From Dehalogenimonas sp. WBC-2 (GTDB lineage: Bacteria > Chloroflexota > Dehalococcoidia > Dehalococcoidales > Dehalococcoidaceae), in assembly GCA_001005265.1 (NCBI GenBank), contig CP011392.1:682001-746000 (forward strand): a DNA stretch of 64,000 nucleotides, in the 5' to 3' direction. Shown here in pieces: positions 1 to 7,239 of the stretch; within the stretch, counting starts at the first letter, position 1; every line of letters begins with the position of its first letter. The notes under the pieces are model-generated. The model made no database searches, had not been told where the DNA came from, and was given only the letters and a program-made list of their open reading frames with translations. The position numbers and the translations under genes were made by a program.

Positions 1-313
1 TCCGTCCACCGCGCTTTAGATTAAGGGACAATACAACCTGGCAGTCATGATCGAGCTCAATGCCTTTTGTTGTTAACCAGTCGGCGACATCGGATCGAGT
101 TTGAATATCAAAAATGCCTTCCAACCGTGTTTCATCGGCACCATGCCGGATAGCAAATTCTTCAAGACGACCGGTCATGAGGGCGTCTACTGCGTCCACC
201 ACCAGAGATTTGCCGGCACCGGTCTCACCGGTTAATACATTGAATCCAGCGCCGGGCACCCAGTCAAAGTCATCAATGATACCGAAATTTTTAACTCTTA
301 AACGTACCAGCAA
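1..313 (-). CDS. recN: DNA repair protein RecN, N-terminal part (cut by window edge)
   Basis: This is the first ~104 residues of a RecN-type SMC-like ATPase, which acts at double-strand breaks during recombinational repair. The translation has the family N-terminus (LRVKNFGIIDDFDWVPGAG) followed by a Walker A motif GETGAGKS at about residues 29-36, then VVDAVDALMTGR and a residue run rich in charged residues, as in RecN. The start is taken as TTG at 311-313, because an in-frame TGA lies two codons upstream and no ATG precedes the conserved block. No convincing Shine-Dalgarno sequence is visible. The rest of the gene lies to the left of the window. The family assignment rests on the N-terminus only, but the motif context is characteristic. 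Confidence 0.9.
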   Translation of the reverse strand, partial: MLVRLRVKNFGIIDDFDWVPGAGFNVLTGETGAGKSLVVDAVDALMTGRLEEFAIRHGADETRLEGIFDIQTRSDVADWLTTKGIELDHDCQVVLSLNLKRGGR

Positions 314-419
314 ATTTCAAATTCTACCGTAATTTTGGCTTCAATTGTGGCATAAATGGAGTAGGGGTACAAATAGAAACCTTGGTCAATCACTAACAAC
401 GAAATTGCGGTGAGGATTC

Positions 420-2390
420 TCAGGGGTTATTTTTAATGATAGTAGCGGTAATTCCCAAGTGATCTGACGCAGTACCGGTGACTAGCTCCACATTGGTCCA
501 ACCTAGGTCGGCAGAAACCCAAATATAGTCAATGCGCTGGTATAAGTCGTCAGCACGAAAAGTGAATGCTGGCGGCGGCTCAATTGACTGAAGGACATCC
601 TGTAAACCGGCGGCACGCATAAGGTCGATCTCGGGATCCTCAGGTTCGGCATTGAAGTCTCCCATGATTATGGTATCACTGGTGTTGCCGAAGAAATCAA
701 GAAAAGCGGTAACTTGTGCCACGCGTATATCTGAATCATCTGCGACGTGATGCAGGTGAATGTCAATCACCTGAAAATTTTTCCCTCCGACTTCAATAAT
801 CATAGAAATAAAACCGCGTTCAAGCGGCAGGTCTTGAGACGGCAGAGGGATATTGGTTGCCGAAATTATGGGATAGCGGGATAATATTGCGTTTCCCCAG
901 AAAGCACCGGATGTAGACCCGAAATAATGTGGCATACCGAGACGCACAGATAACCACTCCAGCATATCTGTGCGGCCGCTTACCAGCCAACCTCGGGAAA
1001 TCTCTTGGAGAGCAATTATATCCGCGCCGCTGCTTTCAATGCTTTTAGCCAAAGCTTCCAGGTCCAGCCATCCGTCAGCGTTAAATCCATTATGCAGATT
1101 GTAGGTGATGACCTTTAACGGGAAGCCGGTGTCCGCTGTACTGGGAGTTGGTTTGGTCATAACCAGTCCTAATGGCAGGGTCAGAGCAATTAAGCCGGTC
1201 AGGATGCCTAAAAACCATTGCTGGCGTCGGATGCGAAGCCTCGGCCCCATATGACGAAGTGAGGTCATTGCTCCGCCAGCCACTAACACTGCGGCCACGG
1301 TCAAAATGATGGAATTGTTGTAGGGAAGGGCGATTTGATAAACGGCATAATAGCCAAGGATAAAAATAACTAGCAATAGCATGCCGATGCCGTTGGCGAG
1401 TGGCAATGACATAGAACCACCGCGGCGGGTGCTGGCGGAAAGTCCGATAATAACCGCGAAGAAGAGCTGCGAAGTAGCAACAACACCGATGAAAAACAGT
1501 ATCCCTTCAAGCCAGCCTGCCAGATAAGGGAAAAAGATGAAAGTTATTAGCAGACCTGCTGAGAACAGGGTGATAAAATAAATCGTATCTTCGTGTAAAG
1601 AATGGAAATAATAAGCTGCTATTATCCCGATTACCTGGGCGGCGGCAATCAATAAAAAGGTCAGACCGGTATCCCATCCGGTCAAAGTAGAAAGTGCGGG
1701 AATGTTCTGAAGGATGAGAAGTTGTAAAAAAAGGAATGGGCCGACCGAAAGCCAGGCCCCCGCCTTGTTTCTGAGGTTTGGGGTACTTATGGGATGCCGC
1801 TTGTAGTAGTTTTTAAAGGCAAGGAATGATAGTACCATCGCAATTATGGTGGTCACTAAAATGGGGAACAGACTTTGTTGCCAGGCAAGATCATAGGTTC
1901 CAGCTGCGCCGTAAATCAAGGTGTCCAAAGCAATACCACCCAAGAAACCACCGGCAAAGAGCGGCATAGCCAGGTTATCATGCCGTCTGACTTCATCAAC
2001 ATAAACCGGTAAAAAAATGGTAAAGAAGGCTACCCCGAGAGCGGCAAAAACCAGGCCAAAAATTGGGGCCCCCGGCCAGAATTGAAGACTCAACCTGAAA
2101 AATATTAACCCTGCGAGGCTGACGGTAACAAGTGTCCTGTAGTTGAGGCGGCGCTGTAAGGGTTCTACAAGAAAGGCAATCGAAAAAACCAGAATAGCGA
2201 TTGCTCCCAGCGGAAAGGCTCCCAGGCCGTATTTATCACCGAGAGTCCAGGTCATACCGGAAACAAATACCCTGATGCTTTGTAATCCGAAGACCACAGC
2301 CAGCGCCGGAAGCAGGATAGCAGAGGCAGTTTCCGGCAGTTTTATATTTAGTTTGGATATTATTTCATCCCGGCGCACGGCGATAATCAT
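420..2390 (-). CDS. Polytopic membrane protein with C-terminal endonuclease/exonuclease/phosphatase (EEP) domain
   Basis: The 656-residue protein has two parts. Residues ~20-415 are very hydrophobic, with roughly ten or more predicted membrane segments. Residues ~423-656 form an EEP-superfamily domain (DNase I/sphingomyelinase/inositol phosphatase fold). The catalytic motifs are present in order: YNLHNG (~430), LQE with the metal-binding Glu (~463), NAILSRYP, GDFN (~577), RIDYIW (~619) and SDH (~642). It should therefore be a membrane-tethered metal-dependent phosphodiesterase or phosphatase. The substrate cannot be read from sequence; related domains act on lipids, phosphoinositides or nucleic acid. 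It lies 24 bases downstream of the RNase H-fold gene, so the two are probably co-transcribed. Confidence 0.82.
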   Translation of the reverse strand: MIIAVRRDEIISKLNIKLPETASAILLPALAVVFGLQSIRVFVSGMTWTLGDKYGLGAFPLGAIAILVFSIAFLVEPLQRRLNYRTLVTVSLAGLIFFRLSLQFWPGAPIFGLVFAALGVAFFTIFLPVYVDEVRRHDNLAMPLFAGGFLGGIALDTLIYGAAGTYDLAWQQSLFPILVTTIIAMVLSFLAFKNYYKRHPISTPNLRNKAGAWLSVGPFLFLQLLILQNIPALSTLTGWDTGLTFLLIAAAQVIGIIAAYYFHSLHEDTIYFITLFSAGLLITFIFFPYLAGWLEGILFFIGVVATSQLFFAVIIGLSASTRRGGSMSLPLANGIGMLLLVIFILGYYAVYQIALPYNNSIILTVAAVLVAGGAMTSLRHMGPRLRIRRQQWFLGILTGLIALTLPLGLVMTKPTPSTADTGFPLKVITYNLHNGFNADGWLDLEALAKSIESSGADIIALQEISRGWLVSGRTDMLEWLSVRLGMPHYFGSTSGAFWGNAILSRYPIISATNIPLPSQDLPLERGFISMIIEVGGKNFQVIDIHLHHVADDSDIRVAQVTAFLDFFGNTSDTIIMGDFNAEPEDPEIDLMRAAGLQDVLQSIEPPPAFTFRADDLYQRIDYIWVSADLGWTNVELVTGTASDHLGITATIIKNNP

Positions 2391-2414
2391 AGCATGTCTA
2401 GCAACGTTATGGTA

Positions 2415-2912
2415 TCAGATAACGTTGCTCCGGAGGATTATCAGGTTTTGGGTGTCTTCTTTATTATACTCAAGGAGTATTTGCAGAGCGGTCGAATCAT
2501 AGTCATTTATGTAACGCCACCATAAGCGTACCGCCTCATATCCATTTACATCGGGGAGGCGGCGTTTGATGCCCAGCATCGGTTCAATTTTTTTAAGACC
2601 GCCGCGCAAGCCTCTTCGATGACAATGGTACATCAGGTCGCAGTGGCTGATACCATGGGCTTCCAGGTCAACACCCAGCCGTTGGCGAATATATGGTAAA
2701 TCAAAACGTGAACCGTTGAAGGTATAGACGGTATTGACACCTGTCATAACCGTTAACAGCGCTTCAGCGGTTATATCGTCACCCACCAACTGGACGAACT
2801 CTTCCTCCAAGCCCCGGCAAAGATGAATCCCAATGACGGTTATATCGCAGGCATCCGGGCTTAACCCGGTAGTCTCGATATCTAAATAGGCGTCACAATG
2901 AATTCCTGTCAT
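2415..2912 (-). CDS. RNase H-fold 3'-5' exonuclease-like protein (YprB type)
   Basis: This 165-residue protein matches the ribonuclease H-like family seen in YprB-type proteins (DEDD exonuclease fold). Visible acidic residues are D11 and E13 in the motif LDIETTGLSP, D71 in YTFNGSRFD, D92 in CDLMYH and D153 in the motif YNKEDTQNL. That is the Exo I, II and III arrangement of DEDD nucleases. YprB proteins often carry C-terminal repeats, which are absent here, so this is the bare nuclease domain. It is the first gene of a likely two-gene transcript with the EEP membrane protein. The substrate is unknown; nucleic-acid 3'-end trimming is the reasonable inference. Confidence 0.82.
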   Translation of the reverse strand: MTGIHCDAYLDIETTGLSPDACDITVIGIHLCRGLEEEFVQLVGDDITAEALLTVMTGVNTVYTFNGSRFDLPYIRQRLGVDLEAHGISHCDLMYHCHRRGLRGGLKKIEPMLGIKRRLPDVNGYEAVRLWWRYINDYDSTALQILLEYNKEDTQNLIILRSNVI

Positions 2913-3173
2913 ATTGCCTGATTATATCAAATTGAAGCAGTAAACGATGGAGACTGCCATAAAATTAACATAAAATATAGTTTTTACACATAAAATAAAT
3001 ATATTGCGAATCAACAAAACAGCGTTTTGATCATCGATGATGGCTGAAAAAGGTCGGATGAGTGCTGAGTTGTGCAGCTTTGTTTTGAAACAGGATTTTA
3101 ATTTATAGCAAAGCGGAAATAGATTGCCGATTAAAGGTTTCTATCTATCCGAGCACAAAAAATCTATTGGTGA
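2913..3173. other. AT-rich intergenic stretch
   Basis: This 261-base stretch lies between two minus-strand genes. It is AT-rich, with several A/T runs at 2970-3005, and probably holds the promoter of the exonuclease gene to its left. I see no RNA gene, strong hairpin or coding signal. No clear terminator for the DUF5343-like gene could be identified. Confidence 0.4.
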
Positions 3174-3890
3174 TTATTTTTTAATTGTCGGGACTTTTTG
3201 GAGTAGTTCATCAAAGGCTCCGAACCACCGTAATTTAACTTCCTCAGTCCAAGTGGGATCAAATGCCGGAAATTTGGCAAGAAGCAACTGGCTTATGGAT
3301 GGAGAAGCAGGAGTTTCACCGGATTCGGATGTCATGTTAAGGTCAGATGGATCCCCGTTCACTAAAGGATCAGAGGATTGCGTTAACCCTTTTCTGGGTT
3401 TTTTAGCGGGTGAGGTCGTCCGTGTATTTTTGGATTTTCGGGTAATAAATGGAGAAAGACTTATACCTGCATCTCCAGATATCCCGATAAAAAACTTAAT
3501 GCATTTGTGGCCGACATCTGTCGTGATTTGGAAATTTTCCTTTAATTTTTCTTCCAGTTGGGAATATGTGGCAGCGGCGGGGTCGAGGGCTTCAATAAAA
3601 AAGGGATAAGCCTCACGCGTCAGCTGTTGCAATAAGTCAGATCGCTGTGGGCCTTTGGCGAATACTATTTGTCGCAGGCGAAGAGTGGGTACTCCGACAC
3701 CATCAATAAGCCGAAGGTATTTTAATGCCGCAATCAACTGGCCGCCTGTACTGCCGGAAAATTTATCTCCCCAATAACTGCGATCTATGCGCGCTGGCAC
3801 TGCGGCCTTCAGTCCGTCCAGGAAATTCCAGAACGTCCGGTATGAAATATAAGGCGGCAAAGATTTGGGAACAAGTAGATTCATAGCCAA
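3174..3890 (-). CDS. DUF5343-like hypothetical protein
   Basis: This 238-residue protein resembles the DUF5343 family. Its N-terminus has PPYISYRTFWNFLDGLK, then RIDRSYWGDKFSGSTGGQLIAALKYL, the usual beginning of that family, which looks like a helix-turn-helix-type fold. Residues ~140-195 are a Ser/Pro/Thr-rich, probably disordered linker. The C-terminus has a second short conserved-looking block (LLAKFPAFDPTWTEEVKLRWFGAFDELL). The function is unknown and I do not assign one. It is transcribed divergently from the small ORF and ftsA. Its predicted promoter (3899-3927) overlaps the first copy of a 9-base direct repeat, so its expression may be controlled by a factor binding there. Confidence 0.7.
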   Translation of the reverse strand: MAMNLLVPKSLPPYISYRTFWNFLDGLKAAVPARIDRSYWGDKFSGSTGGQLIAALKYLRLIDGVGVPTLRLRQIVFAKGPQRSDLLQQLTREAYPFFIEALDPAAATYSQLEEKLKENFQITTDVGHKCIKFFIGISGDAGISLSPFITRKSKNTRTTSPAKKPRKGLTQSSDPLVNGDPSDLNMTSESGETPASPSISQLLLAKFPAFDPTWTEEVKLRWFGAFDELLQKVPTIKK

Positions 3891-3898
3891 GTCTCTCC

Positions 3899-3927
3899 AT
3901 TTTAGGCTAAGAGGACAAAAATAACAA
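3899..3927 (-). promoter_or_regulatory. Predicted promoter of the DUF5343-like gene
   Basis: On the minus strand a -35 element TTGTTA (3922-3927) and a -10 element TAAAAT (3899-3904) are separated by exactly 17 bases. The start codon lies about 9 bases downstream of the -10, so the leader is very short. The first AGGACAAAA repeat lies in the spacer. Confidence 0.5.
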
Positions 3928-3966
3928 TATCACCAGGACAAAATGGAACTGGACAATAGGACAAAA
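3912..3966 (+). repeat. Three AGGACAAAA repeats at exact 23-base spacing (possible operator)
   Basis: AGGACAAAA occurs at 3912-3920, 3935-3943 and 3958-3966, an exact 23-base period, about two helical turns. Partial copies with the core GGAC follow: GGACAAT at 3951, TGGACG at 3989 and TGGACA at 3999. The first copy sits inside the promoter spacer of the leftward gene, and all three lie upstream of the rightward ftsA-operon promoter. This arrangement suits cooperative binding by a regulator, but the protein is unknown. Confidence 0.6.
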
Positions 3967-4008
3967 AATATTCAGAGCGGAAATAGCCTGGACGAATTTG
4001 GACAGTTG

Positions 4009-4038
4009 TTGACGGGTGCTTTGAGTGACGATTAGTAT
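4009..4038 (+). promoter_or_regulatory. Predicted promoter of the small ORF-ftsA-ftsZ operon
   Basis: A -35 element TTGACG (4009-4014) is followed after 18 bases by TAGTAT (4033-4038). The -10 is only moderate. Transcription would begin near 4045 and leave a leader of about 30 bases before the small ORF. Confidence 0.45.
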
Positions 4039-4073
4039 AGCTGCAATTTGTCACGAAAGGCGGGGAAAAACAA

Positions 4074-4286
4074 ATGGGAACTGCAATCGACTACCAGAAA
4101 CTAATGACAGAAATCGTGTTCATCAATCTGCCGGGACCACAGGAACCAATGCCGGGGATGAGCGGCGGCGAGTTGCTGCATGGATTTTTAGCCGAATTAA
4201 AACGAGCGCCGGACGCTAACACCAAGGCCTTCATTGATAGTGTAGCGGCCAAATGGAGTGTCCGTTACCGGGAAGGTGGAAAATAG
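4074..4286 (+). CDS. Small hypothetical protein, 70 residues, first gene before ftsA
   Basis: This 70-residue ORF ends 34 bases before ftsA and is preceded by a purine-rich ribosome site (AAAGGCGGGG) at a suitable distance. The translation is soluble, with a Gly/Pro/Met-rich stretch (PGPQEPMPGMSGGELL) and a basic C-terminus, without any motif I recognise. A second frame overlapping the same DNA (4025-4219) has no ribosome site and is less likely. The position suggests co-transcription with the division genes. Whether it is conserved cannot be judged here, so both coding status and function are uncertain. Confidence 0.55.
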   Translation: MGTAIDYQKLMTEIVFINLPGPQEPMPGMSGGELLHGFLAELKRAPDANTKAFIDSVAAKWSVRYREGGK

Positions 4287-4320
4287 GCAGCCTATCGGCG
4301 GCATAAGATAAGGAGACAAT

Positions 4321-5526
4321 ATGAAGAAATCGAGATTATCGGCTATTGATGTTGGCACGACTAAAGTATGCACCATTATGGCCGATGCTGACGAGGCCGG
4401 GATCCGTATTCTCGGCGTTGGCGTAACACCTTCCCGCGGACTGCAAAAAGGCATGGTGGTCAACCTTAATGAGGCACGGGATGCTATTAAGCGTTCAATC
4501 ACTATGGCGGAACAATCGGCAGGTTACAAGGTCGACTCTGCCGTTTTGAGCATTACCGGGCGGCATATTCACTCTAATAATAACCGCGGCGTTGTTTCCA
4601 TCTCCCGGAAAGAGGAGACGGTACGACCAGCCGATGTTAACCGGGTATTGGAAGTAGCTAAAAATGTCACTATTCCGGGTGACCGGCGTTTACTCCATCT
4701 TTTACCTTTGTGCTACACCGTTGACGGACAGGAAGGGGTAAAGAGCCCTGTAGGTATGCATGGTTTCAAACTAGAAGTTGAAACTCATATGGTGACCGCT
4801 TCTGCCACTTCGGTGGAAAACTTAATAAAGTGTGTCAAAGGCGCGGGAGTGGAAATAAATGAAATCATCTTTAGTCCTCTGGCCAGCGCTGAGGCGACGC
4901 TCTCGACCGATGAAATGCAGAATGGAGTGGTATTAGCTGATATTGGCGGCGGCACCACCGATATTGCCGTATTTAAAGATGGCACTATCATTCACACATC
5001 AGTTTTACCTGTGGCGGGTTATCAGATAACCCATGATATCTCTGTAGGTTTAGGTGTCAGTTGGGAATTGGCCGAAGAAATCAAGATGCGCTATGGTTCG
5101 GTTTTTCCAGTTGCCGGTGATAATGAACAGATGCTGTCGGAGGGTGGACATTCTTTTCCTCATTCTCAGCTTTCTGAGATTATCCGCTCGCGTGTTGAAG
5201 AATTGGTACGCCTGGCACTTATGGAAGTTCCCAGCGAAGACTATCGCAATTTGTTGAGGAGCGGCATGGTTATCACCGGTGGCAGCGCTAACTTACCCGG
5301 CCTGACTGAACTTGGTGCTGAGGTGACACGTCTGCCAGTACGCATAGGCATGCCGCCGGCGATGTATGGGGTTTCAGAGCGTTTAGGCGACCCATCATTT
5401 GCAACTGCATTGGGTCTGATTATGTGGAAAGCTAATGATCGTACTGAAGTGCCGGTTAAATCCACGTCCGGTGGTATTTCAGATGGTGGAGCCGGGAAAC
5501 TTTTCGGTCTTTTTAAGAAGAAATAA
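4321..5526 (+). CDS. ftsA: Cell division protein FtsA
   Basis: FtsA is the actin-like ATPase that anchors FtsZ filaments to the inner face of the membrane. The 401-residue product starts at ATG after a good ribosome site (AAGGAG). It shows the family phosphate-binding loop SAIDVGTTKVCTIMA near the N-terminus, the 1C-domain region (ITGRHIHSNNNRGVVSI) and the second phosphate loop LADIGGGTTDIAVF. Further on are the adenosine-motif region VITGGSANLPGL and a short C-terminal amphipathic helix GKLFGLFKKK that should bind membrane. It is followed 26 bases later by ftsZ. No mur, fts transpeptidase or dcw genes adjoin it, as expected for a lineage without a normal wall. Confidence 0.96.
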   Translation: MKKSRLSAIDVGTTKVCTIMADADEAGIRILGVGVTPSRGLQKGMVVNLNEARDAIKRSITMAEQSAGYKVDSAVLSITGRHIHSNNNRGVVSISRKEETVRPADVNRVLEVAKNVTIPGDRRLLHLLPLCYTVDGQEGVKSPVGMHGFKLEVETHMVTASATSVENLIKCVKGAGVEINEIIFSPLASAEATLSTDEMQNGVVLADIGGGTTDIAVFKDGTIIHTSVLPVAGYQITHDISVGLGVSWELAEEIKMRYGSVFPVAGDNEQMLSEGGHSFPHSQLSEIIRSRVEELVRLALMEVPSEDYRNLLRSGMVITGGSANLPGLTELGAEVTRLPVRIGMPPAMYGVSERLGDPSFATALGLIMWKANDRTEVPVKSTSGGISDGGAGKLFGLFKKK

Positions 5527-5552
5527 AATTTATAAAAATAGTAGGAGAGAAC

Positions 5553-6686
5553 ATGGCTAAAACTATCTATGTCCCAAGTGGAGCCAGGATTAAAGTAATT
5601 GGCTGTGGTGGAGCTGGTTGCAACGCTATCACCCGCATGGTACGCGAGCAAATCAGAGGTGTTGAATTTGTCGCCATGAATACCGATGCACAGGCGTTAG
5701 CCATCACAGAGGCTCCGCTGCGGGTGCAACTTGGCGAACGTTGTACCCGGGGTCTTGGTGCCGGGGGTGACAATAAAATGGGCCGAAAGGCTGCCGAAGA
5801 AAGCAAGGAAGAGATCAAACAGGTTGTCGGTGAATGTGACATGGTGTTCGTTACCGCAGGTATGGGTGGCGGTACCGGCACCGGCTCAGCTTCAGTTGTT
5901 GCTGCTACCGCTAAGGCCTCAGGGGCGCTTACCATTGCTGTTGTTACCAAGCCGTTCAGTTTTGAAGGTACTCACCGCAGTAAAGTAGCCGAAGAAGGCA
6001 TTGCAGAACTCATGGAATGTGTCGACACCCTGATTCTGATCCCGAATGACAGGTTATTTGAGATCTGTGATCAGAAAACTGGCGTTGACGGTGCTTTCCG
6101 CATGGCTGATGAAGTGCTGCATCATGGCGTCCAGGCTATCGCGGAGGTTATCACTGTTCCCGGTATCATCAATCTTGATTTCGCTGATGTGCGTGCGGTG
6201 ATGAAAGACGCCGGTCCTGCCTGGATGAGTATCGGTCATGGCAAAGGTCAGAGACGGGCTGTCGAAGCCGCCAAACAGGCCTTAACCAGTCCCCTGCTGG
6301 ATGTCTCCGTTCAGGGCTCCAAGGGTTGTATCTTCAACGTTGTCGGCGATAGTACATTAACACTGTTTGAAGTCAACGAAGCGGCTGATATTATCCGCCA
6401 GGCGGTTGATCCTGATGCCAATGTTATTTTCGGTGTTACTGTTGACGACTCAATGCGCGACGAAGTTAGGTTAACCCTTATCGCTACCGGTTTTGCTGAC
6501 CGGACGACTTCTATCGACGGCCGTGATAAAGAAATTACAAGGCTTTTGCGGAATATAAAAACTGAGAAAGAACTGGAAATACCTGCTTTTCTGCGGCAAC
6601 GAGGCCTTGTCGGCACCGCCCGCCGGCCTGAACCGGCACGACAGGTTGCCCCGCCCGTTTCACATAGCTACCAAAAGCGTTGGTGA
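5553..6686 (+). CDS. ftsZ: Cell division protein FtsZ
   Basis: FtsZ is the tubulin-like GTPase that forms the division ring. The 377-residue product has [13 protein letters not shown] near the N-terminus, the tubulin signature [11 protein letters not shown] and the T7-loop region [12 protein letters not shown] good ribosome site (AGGAGAG) precedes the ATG. The FtsA-binding peptide IPAFLRQRG, normally at the extreme C-terminus behind a long linker, here follows the globular domain after a short linker. About 28 further residues, rich in Pro, Arg and Ala and ending in YQKRW, come after it. FtsZ and FtsA are probably co-transcribed. Confidence 0.97.
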   Translation: MAKTIYVPSGARIKVIGCGGAGCNAITRMVREQIRGVEFVAMNTDAQALAITEAPLRVQLGERCTRGLGAGGDNKMGRKAAEESKEEIKQVVGECDMVFVTAGMGGGTGTGSASVVAATAKASGALTIAVVTKPFSFEGTHRSKVAEEGIAELMECVDTLILIPNDRLFEICDQKTGVDGAFRMADEVLHHGVQAIAEVITVPGIINLDFADVRAVMKDAGPAWMSIGHGKGQRRAVEAAKQALTSPLLDVSVQGSKGCIFNVVGDSTLTLFEVNEAADIIRQAVDPDANVIFGVTVDDSMRDEVRLTLIATGFADRTTSIDGRDKEITRLLRNIKTEKELEIPAFLRQRGLVGTARRPEPARQVAPPVSHSYQKRW

Positions 6687-6709
6687 TCCCGGTTGTTCCC
6701 TTAGACAAT

Positions 6710-6736
6710 GAGGTGGCGGTTGGTTACCGCCACCTC
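6710..6736 (+). repeat. Perfect 11-base-stem inverted repeat after ftsZ
   Basis: GAGGTGGCGGT (6710-6720) and its exact complement (6726-6736) flank a 5-base loop. No U-tract follows, so it is not a standard terminator. It ends 3-4 bases before the ribosome site (GGAG) of the winged-helix gene, so it may protect mRNA 3' ends or tune translation of that gene relative to ftsZ. Confidence 0.6.
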
Positions 6737-6750
6737 GCCTGGAGAAAAAT

Positions 6751-7077
6751 ATGGACTGTGGCATAGACAAAGATGAATTGCGCCAATTTATGCGGCAGTT
6801 TGCCGGGGACTATGAAAGCAGAGAGATGTTGCGCCTACTTGGTCGCCACCCGTTTACCCGTTTTAACAGATTGGCACTGGCGGACAGTTTGCGTATGAGG
6901 CTGTGTGATGTTGACAGGGCAATCAATCATCTGAAAGATAAAGGGTTGCTGATTACCATAGATGGGCAGAAAACTGCATTATACACTTTAACAGCAGTCG
7001 AACCGTGGCACGATATGGTTAGAAAAACGGCAGAACAGGATTATTGCCAATTTCTTCTCGAGGCAAGTTCCATTTAA
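6751..7077 (+). CDS. Small winged-helix-like protein downstream of ftsZ
   Basis: This 108-residue protein starts at ATG with the ribosome site GGAG seven bases upstream. Residues ~22-75 look like a winged helix: MLRLLGRHPFTRFNRLALADSLRM, then DVDRAINHLKDKGLL and a wing-like strand pair TIDGQKTALYTL. It has conserved hydrophobic spacing of a small ArsR/TrmB-like DNA-binding fold, but I cannot place it in a named family. Cysteine occurs only at positions 3, 46 and near the C-terminus, so no metal site is evident. It closes the ftsA-ftsZ operon before a strong terminator, so it may regulate that operon or act in division. Confidence 0.65.
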   Translation: MDCGIDKDELRQFMRQFAGDYESREMLRLLGRHPFTRFNRLALADSLRMRLCDVDRAINHLKDKGLLITIDGQKTALYTLTAVEPWHDMVRKTAEQDYCQFLLEASSI

Positions 7078-7108
7078 TTATTGATTTTTTCTGCCTCATT
7101 GATAAAAG

Positions 7109-7149
7109 AAAAAGACCGTTGGGACTCCTCCTCCCCCGACGGTCTTTTT
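7109..7149 (+). terminator. Rho-independent terminator of the ftsA-ftsZ operon
   Basis: The stem AAAAAGACCGT (7109-7119) pairs with its complement (7139-7149), which ends in TTTTT. The loop is C-rich. It follows the winged-helix gene by about 30 bases. Confidence 0.9.
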
Positions 7150-7186
7150 CATGGAGAAAGAATATCAAAGATTAGTTTGTAGCCAT

Positions 7187-7227
7187 GAAAAAGGGGGGGC
7201 CTTAATTGAAAGGCGCCCCCCTTTTTC
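7187..7227 (-). terminator. Bidirectional terminator, mainly of the alanine-rich protein gene
   Basis: A GAAAAAGGGGGG arm (7187 on) pairs with a CCCCCCTTTTTC arm ending at 7227. Both strands end in a run of five T. It lies 13 bases after the stop codon of the leftward alanine-rich gene and also backs up the rightward terminator. Confidence 0.88.
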
Positions 7228-7239
7228 AGATCAGTGTAC

